Source of the DNA: Streptosporangium violaceochromogenes
Lineage (GTDB): Bacteria > Actinomycetota > Actinomycetes > Streptosporangiales > Streptosporangiaceae
Length of the DNA stretch: 64,000 nt
NCBI RefSeq assembly: GCF_014654615.1
Contig: NZ_BNBB01000013.1
Span: 62,001 to 126,000, forward strand
Reading direction: 5' to 3'
Position 1 is the first letter of the stretch, and each line of letters opens with the position of its first letter. The notes beneath the pieces are model-generated. The model did not search any database. It was not told the DNA's origin and saw only the letters and a list, made by a program, of their open reading frames with translations. Made by a program: the position numbers and the translations under genes. Shown piece after piece: positions 37,475 to 44,786 of this stretch.

Positions 37475-37495
37475 CCATGACCTGTGAGGTCATGG
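37475..37495. promoter_or_regulatory. 21-bp perfect palindrome in divergent promoter
   Basis: Two 9-bp arms, CCATGACCT and AGGTCATGG, flank GTG. The site lies between the divergent XRE regulator and the NTF2-like gene, so it is the likely operator of the regulator and would let it control both itself and its neighbour. Confidence 0.7.
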
Positions 37496-37561
37496 ATTGA
37501 TTGTTCGGCCCGGGCCAGGATTCTGGACATCAGCCGATCGAGACGAACGGGAGAAATGAAT

Positions 37562-37912
37562 ATGAAGGGCATCGTCCAGCAGTACCTGGCCACATGGAAC
37601 GCGACCGGTGACGAGCGGGCGACGTTGATCTCCGCGCATTGGTCGCCCGAGGTGACCTACACCGATCCGTTGGCCGAGGTCTCCGGCCATGAGGGGATCG
37701 CCGCGGTCGTCGACGGCGTCCAGGCGCGGTTCCCGGGGTTTGTGTTCACCCAGGTCGGCGAGGTCGACGCCCACCATCACCAGGTGCGATTCCGCTGGGG
37801 CCTGGGTCCGGAGGGAGCCGAACCGCTGGTGATCGGATTCGACGTCCTGGTGCTGGACGAGTCGGGCCGCATCCAGGACGTGCGCGGTTTCCTGGACAGG
37901 GTGCCGGCTTGA
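37562..37912 (+). CDS. SnoaL/NTF2-like protein
   Basis: This 116-residue protein has the NTF2-like cone fold shared by SnoaL-type cyclases and many ketosteroid-isomerase-like proteins: an N-terminal helix with YLATWNATGDE, W(S)PEVTYTDP, then strands ending in VLVLDESGRIQDVRGFLD. The family covers many activities, so the substrate is unknown. The second of two ATGs is chosen because GGGAGAA lies six bases upstream. Its promoter region is shared with the divergent XRE regulator, which probably controls it. Confidence 0.85.
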   Translation: MKGIVQQYLATWNATGDERATLISAHWSPEVTYTDPLAEVSGHEGIAAVVDGVQARFPGFVFTQVGEVDAHHHQVRFRWGLGPEGAEPLVIGFDVLVLDESGRIQDVRGFLDRVPA

Positions 37913-38072
37913 CGGCGCCGCGCGGGTCCGCGAGAGGACCAGGACCCGAACTTCTTCGAGTCCGGGGCGCAGGCGGTTCCTCGGCCCCACCACGCGGTGT
38001 CCCGGGCCGCCACCGGTGACCCCGCCCGGGCCTGGTGACGGGAACGCCGGAACACCACCGCGACGAGTGTTC

Positions 38073-38894
38073 TCACCGGTCCGCCAGAACCGCCCGCAGC
38101 CGGTCGGCGAACCCCGCCGGGTCACCCATGAAGCCGGCGTGGTCGCCGGGGAAGATGACCGGGTCGAGGCCCAGGGACGCGGCGAGCGCCCTTGAGGTCC
38201 GGTCGCAGAGCTGACCGGACGACTGCTCTCCGATGCCGATCACCAGGCGGGTTCCCCCCGCCCGCAGCGCGTCCGGGTCGGGGCGCCACCGGACGGTGGG
38301 ACGCATGGTGTGCAGGTAGAAGCGCCGGTCCTCCTCGGCCTCCTTCTCCCCGCGGTTGGCGAACATCTCCTGGAAGACCTCCTCGGGCATGGCGATCCCG
38401 GCGATCTCCATGAAGGCCCGCCAGGCTCCTGTCGTGTCGCCGCCGACATACGTGGCGATCATCTCCTCGGATCTGGCGATCAGTTTCTCGCGGTCCTCCA
38501 GCACCTCGTACAGCGGAGGCTCGTGCGCGACGACGGTGTGCGCCTGACCGGGGTGTGCCTGGACGAGGGCGAGCGCCGTCACCGCGCCGCCGCTGGACCC
38601 CAGCACCGCGGCCGGGCCGGCGTCCACCTCGGTGAGCAGGCGGGACAGGTCGTCGGCGCGGAGCTCCGGAGTGGAGTCCCGGCCGGGGTCTTCGACGGGA
38701 CTGCGGCCCACGCCTCGCGGGTCGGTGGTGAGCACGGTGTGGTCGGCGGCGAGCAGGTCGGCCAGCGGCGCGAACGGCCCGGCGTCCATCGGCGAGCCCA
38801 CCAGCGCGACCAGGGGCCCCTCGCCGCGCAGCTCGTAGTACAGCCGCGCGCCGGGGACGTCCAGGGTGCCGGCGGTGACGGGATGTGCGGTCAT
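38073..38894 (-). CDS. Alpha/beta hydrolase
   Basis: This 273-residue alpha/beta-hydrolase has the oxyanion region VALVGSPMD, the nucleophile elbow GSSGG (Ser near 100), Asp in the late strand region and a C-terminal His in PGDHAGFM. This is a complete catalytic triad layout. The substrate is unknown; the group includes esterases, lactonases and haloperoxidase-like enzymes. The start is ATG at 38894 preceded by GAGTTGAGG. An in-frame ATG 147 bases upstream reads an Arg/Gly-rich tract and is rejected. It is convergent with the NTF2-like gene over a 160-base gap. Confidence 0.88.
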   Translation of the reverse strand: MTAHPVTAGTLDVPGARLYYELRGEGPLVALVGSPMDAGPFAPLADLLAADHTVLTTDPRGVGRSPVEDPGRDSTPELRADDLSRLLTEVDAGPAAVLGSSGGAVTALALVQAHPGQAHTVVAHEPPLYEVLEDREKLIARSEEMIATYVGGDTTGAWRAFMEIAGIAMPEEVFQEMFANRGEKEAEEDRRFYLHTMRPTVRWRPDPDALRAGGTRLVIGIGEQSSGQLCDRTSRALAASLGLDPVIFPGDHAGFMGDPAGFADRLRAVLADR

Positions 38895-39283
38895 CCTCAA
38901 CTCTCCATCTCTTCCTGGGTCTCTCACACCACGTCCGGGCCGTCGAGCGGCGCCGGACCGGACGCCCCGTGAAACCGCCGCCTTCTCGCCCTCCGTCCGG
39001 GTGCCCGGCACGGCGCGTACGGGCGAGAAGAAGGCGGTCACGGGCGGTGCCCACCTCTTCGTGAGGGACGTGCGACGGACCTCCGGAGGTCCATGGGAAG
39101 AACCGTAGAGTCAGGCACCGACATTTTCCGCGCGGCCGAGCCGTTCGTCCTCGACCGGCCCGTGGGGTACGAGGTCAGCGGGCCGGTCGTCCCTCGCCCA
39201 CCGAGCCCCCCGGCCCCGTCCCCCTTCTCCGGCGAACCCCGGGAGCCGCTCCGCGGGCGGCGGTGACCGCCGGGGGCGCCGCT
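38895..39283. other. Intergenic region between hydrolase and MFS genes
   Basis: In these 389 bases I see no supported gene. The part near the hydrolase should contain its promoter. The part near the MFS stop holds a GC hairpin at 39258-39272. Confidence 0.5.
39258..39272 (-). terminator. Possible GC hairpin after the MFS gene
   Basis: CGGCGGT-G-ACCGCCG forms a short stem 12 bases beyond the stop codon of the leftward MFS gene. There is no T-tract, so it is only a weak terminator candidate. Confidence 0.3.
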
Positions 39284-40573
39284 TTAGTCGAGTACCGCGT
39301 CCTTGGTCTCGCGCATGCGGATGTAGACGACGGTGGAGATCAGCGTGAGCGCGCTGGCGTACCAGCCGAACAGCTCCCCCCGCCCGCTGTCGGCGAGCGC
39401 CGTAGCGATGTACGGCGCCGTGCCGCCGAACAGCGCCACGGTGACCGCGTAGGGGAAGCCGATGCCCGCCGTGCGCACCTTCGCGGGGAAAAGCTCGACC
39501 ATGACCGCCGAGCACACCGAGGTGTAGCCGGTCAGCAGCACCATGGCCACGCACGAGATGAGCAGCAGGTTCCCGAAGGAGTCGCGCAGCAGGCCGAGCA
39601 TCGGGACCGTGAGCAGGGTGAACCCCGCCCCGAAGGTGATGAGCAGCGGTTTTCTGCCCACGCGGTCGGCCAGCAGCCCGCCCAGGGGCTGGATCACCGT
39701 GAAGAACGCGAGCGCGATCGTGCTCACGGTGAGCGCCCGCGCCGGGTCGGCGCCGACGGTGATCTCGGCGTACGTCGGCAGGTAGATGGACCAGGTGTAG
39801 AAGCTGACGGTGGCCCCGAGGGTCATGCCGGCGACGAGTATCGACTCCCGGGGGCGGCGGCGCAGAAAGTCGAAGAGCCCCGGCCTTCCGACGTCGCCCC
39901 TCCTGATCGCCTCGGCGTGGACGTACGTCTCCTCCGTCCCGTACCGGATCCACAGGCCGAGCAGGGAGAGCACCGCGCCGAGAAGGAACGCGAGCCGCCA
40001 CCCCCAGGAGGTCATCTGGGCCGCGGAGAGCGTGTTGCCGAGCAGCCCGGCCACCCCGGCCGCCAGGAGCTGGCCGAGGTTGGAGCTGAGGTAGCTGAAG
40101 CTGGAGAACAGCCCGCGCCGGCCGGGCGCCGCGGACTCCACCAGGAACACCGACGACACGGCGAACTCGCCGCCCACGGAGAACCCCTGGACGAGGCGGA
40201 TGAGGATCAACAGCAGGGGGGACAGCAGCCCGGCCTGCGCGTACGTGGGAAGGCCGGCCATCGCCAGCTGGCCCGCTCCCATGAGAACGATGGTGAGGGT
40301 CATCGCCGGGCGCCGGCCGGCGCGGTCGGCGATCGCGCCGATGACGAGCCCGCCGATCGGGCGCATGACGAAGCCGACCGCGAAGACGGCGAAGGCGCTG
40401 AGCAGGGGGACGAGGCCGTTCCCCGTCTTGGGGAACACCTGGTCCGCGAAGTAGGTGGTGAGGAACGCGTACGCCAGCCAGTCGTACCACTCCACCAGGT
40501 TTCCGGCCGAGGTGGACAGTAACTGGCGTGTGCGGCTGCGGGGGGCGGGGATGACCGCGGAATCGATCGCCAC
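39284..40573 (-). CDS. MFS symporter, metabolite:H+ (MHS) family
   Basis: This 429-residue, 12-helix permease resembles the MHS family (alpha-ketoglutarate, proline/betaine, shikimate carriers). Seen are NLVEWYDWLAYAF in helix 1, the loop motif [22 protein letters not shown] in helix 4-5 and the repeat motif LADRVGRKP in the central loop. It probably imports a small organic or amino acid. The GTG start has an excellent AAGGAGGT site; a TTG-type extension to 40645 does not. It is divergent from an Lrp/AsnC regulator, 71 bases apart, which likely controls it. Confidence 0.92.
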   Translation of the reverse strand: MAIDSAVIPAPRSRTRQLLSTSAGNLVEWYDWLAYAFLTTYFADQVFPKTGNGLVPLLSAFAVFAVGFVMRPIGGLVIGAIADRAGRRPAMTLTIVLMGAGQLAMAGLPTYAQAGLLSPLLLILIRLVQGFSVGGEFAVSSVFLVESAAPGRRGLFSSFSYLSSNLGQLLAAGVAGLLGNTLSAAQMTSWGWRLAFLLGAVLSLLGLWIRYGTEETYVHAEAIRRGDVGRPGLFDFLRRRPRESILVAGMTLGATVSFYTWSIYLPTYAEITVGADPARALTVSTIALAFFTVIQPLGGLLADRVGRKPLLITFGAGFTLLTVPMLGLLRDSFGNLLLISCVAMVLLTGYTSVCSAVMVELFPAKVRTAGIGFPYAVTVALFGGTAPYIATALADSGRGELFGWYASALTLISTVVYIRMRETKDAVLD

Positions 40574-40644
40574 CGCTGACCTCCTTCGTCGTCCGATGTC
40601 TGGCCGTATGCTGAGAAGTGTGCGACGGATGACAGATAGAGGCA

Positions 40645-41742
40645 ATGGATGGTATTGATATTTATGAAAACGCCATCATGATGAAGCACATGTTAGATTC
40701 GGACACACTTGATGAGCTGGATCGTCGTCTTGTCGCAGCACTCCAGGTCTCGCCCCGCGCCGCCTGGGGAGACCTGGCGCGGGTGCTCGGCGAGAACGAG
40801 CGCACCGTGGCGCGGCGCGTGCAGCGCATGCTCGCCATCGGCGCCGTCAGGATCACCGCCGCCTACGACGACCTGCGCTGCGGTGTCGGCAACCCGGTGC
40901 ACGTCCGCGTCGGCACGGTGCCGGGCTCGGTGGACGCGACGGCCCGCATCCTGGCCGCCCGGCCGGACGTCCGGGGGGTCTTCGCGCTCACCGGGAGCGC
41001 CGACCTCTGGTGCGAGCTCGTCGTGTCCGGGCGCGACCGCCTGCGGCATCTTCACGGCATCCTCGCCGAGGAGATACCGGCCACCCCCGGCGTGCGGGCC
41101 ACCGAGGCCCAGGTGGTGCTCAGGACGTTCACCACGGTCGCCGACTGGCACGCGCCCCTGCTCGGCGAGGAGGAGGTCGCCGGGATCAGAGCCCTCGGGG
41201 TTCCCCCGCTCGCCGCCCTGCCGGAGCAAGTCGACGTCGGGGGCGCCGACCGGCAGGTGGCGGAGATGCTCGTGCGGGACGGCCGTATGAGCTACACCCA
41301 GATCGCCGACGAGCTGGGCATCTCGGTGCCGACCGCCCGGCGCAAGGTGACCTGGCTCCTGGAACGGCGGGTGGTCCACCCGCGCGCCGAGGCCGAACCC
41401 GCGCTGCTCGGCCTGCGCGTGGAGGCCCAGCTCGGCCTGGAGGTCCGTCCCGCCGGCCTGGACGCGGTGGGAAAGGAGCTCACCCGCCACCCCGGCGTCC
41501 GCTACTGCGCCGCCATCGCGGGCAGTCACGACCTCCTGGTCGAGGTCTGCCTGACCCACGAGATCGAGTTGTACAGATTCGTCACCCAGGTCATCGGAGG
41601 GTTGCCCGACGTGGTCGACGTGGACATGGCGTTCATCACCCGAGCCTACAAACGGGGGCATCTGCCCAAGGACGGCCTCGTGACGAGGAGTCCGCACGAT
41701 GTTCCGCACGCTGTGACGGGGAGCCCGTATGACGCTTCTTGA
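40645..41742 (+). CDS. Lrp/AsnC-family regulator, duplicated form
   Basis: This 365-residue protein consists of two Lrp/AsnC units in tandem: HTH (about 20-75) with a RAM-like domain, then a second HTH (about 200-255: MSYTQIADELGISVPTARRKV) and a second RAM domain (270-345). Usual Lrp proteins are half this length; this double form is known in actinomycetes. It would sense an amino acid or related metabolite and control the divergent permease and the downstream peptidase, whose start it overlaps by 14 bases. The ATG choice is uncertain, as ATGs at 40678 and 40690 also fit. Confidence 0.9.
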   Translation: MDGIDIYENAIMMKHMLDSDTLDELDRRLVAALQVSPRAAWGDLARVLGENERTVARRVQRMLAIGAVRITAAYDDLRCGVGNPVHVRVGTVPGSVDATARILAARPDVRGVFALTGSADLWCELVVSGRDRLRHLHGILAEEIPATPGVRATEAQVVLRTFTTVADWHAPLLGEEEVAGIRALGVPPLAALPEQVDVGGADRQVAEMLVRDGRMSYTQIADELGISVPTARRKVTWLLERRVVHPRAEAEPALLGLRVEAQLGLEVRPAGLDAVGKELTRHPGVRYCAAIAGSHDLLVEVCLTHEIELYRFVTQVIGGLPDVVDVDMAFITRAYKRGHLPKDGLVTRSPHDVPHAVTGSPYDAS

Positions 41743-43027
41743 GGACGAGACCGTACGCATGTGCGCCGAGCTCATCCGCGTCGACACCAGCAACCTCGGC
41801 GACGAGGGCCCCGGCGAGCGCGAGGCGGCCGAGCTGGTCATGGGGTGGCTCTGCGAGGCCGGCCTCGACCCCGTCTACATCGAGGGCGCGCCCCGCCGGG
41901 GCAACGTGATCGTCCGGGTGAGCGGGACCAGGCCCGAGCTTCCCGCACTGCTCGTGCACGGGCACCTCGACGTCGTCCCCGCCGATCCGCGCGACTGGAG
42001 CGTGCACCCGTTCGCCGGTGAGGTGATCGACGGCTGGGTGTGGGGCCGCGGGGCCGTCGACATGAAACACATGGACGCGATGATGGTCGCCATCGTGCGC
42101 GACATGGTGCGCAGCGGCCTCCGGCCGAGGCGGGACCTGGTCTTCGCCTGGCTGGCCGACGAGGAGACCGGCGGAGATCACGGCGCGCGGTTCCTCGTGC
42201 GGGAACACCCCGGCCTGTTCGAGGGGTGCGCGCAGGCCATCGGCGAGGTCGGCGGCTACTCCGTCTCGATCAGCCCCGACCTGCGGCTCTACCTGGTGGA
42301 GACCGCCCAGAAGGGACTCCTCTGGCTCCGCATGCTCGCCGAGGGCCAGGCGGGTCACGGGTCCATGATCCACCCCGACAACGCGGTGGCGGAGCTGGCG
42401 GCGGCCGTGAGCCGGATCGGCGCCCACTCCTGGCCGTGGCGGCTGACCCCCACGACCCGCCGCATGCTCCAGGAGATCTGCCACGCCTGCGACGTGCCGT
42501 TCGACGAGGACGACCTCGACGGCGTCCTCGTCAGGCTGGGGCCGATGGCGCGTTTCATCGGGGCCTCACTCCGCCACGTGGCCAACCCGACGCAGTTCCA
42601 CGCCGGGTACGCCACGAACGTCGTGCCCGAGACGGCCGTCGCCGAGATCGACGGGCGTTTCCTGCCGGGCCTGAGGGACGACTTCCTCGACACGGTCCAC
42701 CGGCTGGCCGGGCCGCGGGTGTCCAGCCACCACATCGACTACGAGGAGGCCGTCGAGGCTCCGTTCGACACGCCGCTGGTCGAGGCCATGCTGGCCGCCC
42801 TCCGGACCGAGGACCCCAACGGGCGCGTCGTGCCCTACTGCCTGTCCGCCGGGACCGACAACCGGACCTTTCACCGGCTGGGGATCCACGGATACGGATT
42901 CGTCCCCCTGCGGCTCCCGCCGGAGATGGATTTCGCGGCCATGTTCCACGGGGTGAACGAGCGCGTCCCCGAGTCCGCGCTCCGCTTCGGCGTGCGCGTC
43001 CTCCGGCACCTGCTCTCGACCTACTAG
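41729..43027 (+). CDS. M20-family metallopeptidase/deacylase
   Basis: This 432-residue enzyme is of the ArgE/DapE/carboxypeptidase G2 family. It has the metal motifs HGHLDVVPAD (first ligand), GRGAVDMKH (bridging Asp) and ADEETGG (catalytic Glu plus ligand), a dimerisation insert around 200-310 and a C-terminal His in MFHGVNERV. It hydrolyses an N-acyl or peptide bond of a small substrate. It overlaps the Lrp regulator gene by 14 bases, so the two are co-transcribed. With the divergent permease this suggests uptake and cleavage of an acylated amino acid or dipeptide. Confidence 0.93.
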   Translation: MTLLEDETVRMCAELIRVDTSNLGDEGPGEREAAELVMGWLCEAGLDPVYIEGAPRRGNVIVRVSGTRPELPALLVHGHLDVVPADPRDWSVHPFAGEVIDGWVWGRGAVDMKHMDAMMVAIVRDMVRSGLRPRRDLVFAWLADEETGGDHGARFLVREHPGLFEGCAQAIGEVGGYSVSISPDLRLYLVETAQKGLLWLRMLAEGQAGHGSMIHPDNAVAELAAAVSRIGAHSWPWRLTPTTRRMLQEICHACDVPFDEDDLDGVLVRLGPMARFIGASLRHVANPTQFHAGYATNVVPETAVAEIDGRFLPGLRDDFLDTVHRLAGPRVSSHHIDYEEAVEAPFDTPLVEAMLAALRTEDPNGRVVPYCLSAGTDNRTFHRLGIHGYGFVPLRLPPEMDFAAMFHGVNERVPESALRFGVRVLRHLLSTY

Positions 43028-43160
43028 ACGTCACGGCGCCGGGAGCGCCCGCCGCGCCCGGCCGGGTCGTGATCGGCCGCCGGAGCGGTTCCCGCCCCGG
43101 GCGCCCCGGCAAAAGGCCCGAGGCTCCCCGGAAGAGACAGCCAGGAAGGAGTCCCGCCCC

Positions 43161-44150
43161 GTGAGAACCCTCCACGGCCCTCCCACCGAGGCACGCGACA
43201 GGCGTTTCGCCGAACTCGGGCTCGTCGGCGTGGCCGCCGGCTTCGGCCTGACGTTCACCGTGACCCAGAACGCGATCCGCGACATCCCGCCGTGGTCGTT
43301 CATCGCGTTCCGGTTCCTGGTGGCGGCGGCCGTGCTGCTGGCGCCCTGCGCCGAGGAGCTACGGCGGCTTCCGGCGGCGGGCTGGCGGGCCGGTCTGACG
43401 CTGGGGGCCCTGCTCACGGCCGGGTACGCCCTCCAGACCACCGGGCTGGCCCACACCTCCGCGTCCAACTCCGGGTTCATCACCGGGCTGTCGGTGGTCT
43501 TCACCCCGATCCTCGCCTGGCTCGTGTCACGCCAGGCGATCAGCGGCCGGATATGGGGCTGTACCGCCCTGGCCGCGTTCGGCCTGCTGCTGCTGTCGGG
43601 GTTCGGCGGCACCTGGAGCCCGCTCGGCGACGCCCTCACTCTGGGCTGCAGCCTGGCCTTCGCCGCGCACATCATCGCCACGGACCGGGCGATCCGCCGG
43701 TTTCCGGTGGCCTCCATGGTGGTCGTGCAGCTCGGCGTCTGCGGAATCGCCGCGCTCGCGGCCGCCACGGTCACCGGCGGGCTCGTCGCGCCGGCGGACG
43801 GCGGCACCTGGTGGGCCGTCGCCTTCACCGCGGTGGTGGCCAGCGCCCTGGCCTACATCGTCCAGTCCCACGCGCAGCGGCACACCTCGCCGGTGCGCAC
43901 GTCCCTGCTCCTGGCCACCGAACCCGCCTTCGCGGGACTGTTCGGCTTCTGGCTCGCCGGCGACCGCCTGACCGCCATGGGGTGGGCCGGCGCCGCGCTC
44001 ATGCTGCTGGCCGTACTCCTGGCCGAGGCCGGGAGCGCGGCCGGGGGCGTGGCCGCCCTTCTGGCCCGTGCGCGGCGCCACGGGTGGGGACGCGAGGGGG
44101 AACGCGAGGAGGCGTCGGGCCGCCCGCCATGGCGCCCGTACGACACATGA
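43161..44150 (+). CDS. EamA-family (DMT) transporter
   Basis: This 329-residue protein has ten predicted helices in two EamA repeats (about 15-145 and 160-290), with the typical IAFRFLVAAAVLL and SALAYIVQSHAQRH stretches. Family members export amino acids or other metabolites, or act as nucleotide-sugar carriers. A good ribosome site (AGGAAGGAG) precedes the start. The 133-base gap from the peptidase gene and the same orientation suggest one operon with the Lrp regulator. The C-terminal 35 residues are Arg/Gly-rich and probably cytosolic. Confidence 0.9.
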   Translation: MRTLHGPPTEARDRRFAELGLVGVAAGFGLTFTVTQNAIRDIPPWSFIAFRFLVAAAVLLAPCAEELRRLPAAGWRAGLTLGALLTAGYALQTTGLAHTSASNSGFITGLSVVFTPILAWLVSRQAISGRIWGCTALAAFGLLLLSGFGGTWSPLGDALTLGCSLAFAAHIIATDRAIRRFPVASMVVVQLGVCGIAALAAATVTGGLVAPADGGTWWAVAFTAVVASALAYIVQSHAQRHTSPVRTSLLLATEPAFAGLFGFWLAGDRLTAMGWAGAALMLLAVLLAEAGSAAGGVAALLARARRHGWGREGEREEASGRPPWRPYDT

Positions 44151-44786
44151 AAAAGGAGGTCTGCCCCCATATCTCATCGCCCTGTGAAGTCACTGTAAAA
44201 ACCATCGAATGCAGAGCAACGGATGGCTGACAACCGAAGTCACGGCGCCATACCGGCGCCATACACCTCATTCCCTGACGCCACCGGGGACGGCGTGCCA
44301 CCGGGGACGTCCCGCCACACCCCCGGCGAACGGCCTTTGCCCACACCGCGAAGGGCGCCCGGCGGAGGGGGGGTGGCCGTTCCGGCGCCGGGGCCGGCCC
44401 GCCATCGGAGCTCACAAGGACGGACCGATATCGCCACACCCACCCGATATGGACGAAATGGCAACATATAGGACATGTTGCTAGAACATAGAAATTTCTA
44501 GTTTACATGTGATGTGACATCCAATACAGGAACCCGACTCTCAAAGTCAATCAATTAAGTCATACCGCTGTTATTACAGCAAAGTCCAACAGTAAATGAT
44601 TTACAATTCAGGGTAAGGTTAGGCCCACGGGGAATGGGCTCGGCGCTCAAAGGCCACGGACGTCACCTGATAAGGCTTTCGTCCAGGGATCTTCGCGAGG
44701 GGATGCTCACGCTTGTCCGGCACTCATGTTCTGCGTCATCTGCTTCTGTGTCATCGGCGGTGACCGTCATCAGGGGGAATCAGACC
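44151..44786. other. Long intergenic region before the SARP gene
   Basis: This 636-base region has no credible gene. It turns sharply AT-rich from about 44460 to 44620, which suggests the promoter of the SARP gene and a possible boundary of the second biosynthetic locus. It contains the inverted repeat at 44481-44501 and two copies of ACATGT (44473-44478 and 44505-44510) about three helical turns apart. An open frame from ATG 44634 runs into the SARP gene, but its third positions are not GC-biased, so I treat it as leader. Confidence 0.55.
44481..44501. promoter_or_regulatory. Inverted repeat in SARP promoter region
   Basis: CTAGAA and TTCTAG flank nine bases (CATAGAAAT). The element lies in the AT-rich block about 290 bases upstream of the chosen SARP start and is flanked by two ACATGT copies. 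It may be an operator for a cluster-situated or hormone-type regulator. Confidence 0.4.

Noticed and set aside
44634..44786. Upstream ATG start for the SARP gene
   Set aside because: Third codon positions lose GC bias in this stretch and the ribosome site is poorly placed; ATG 44787 fits better.
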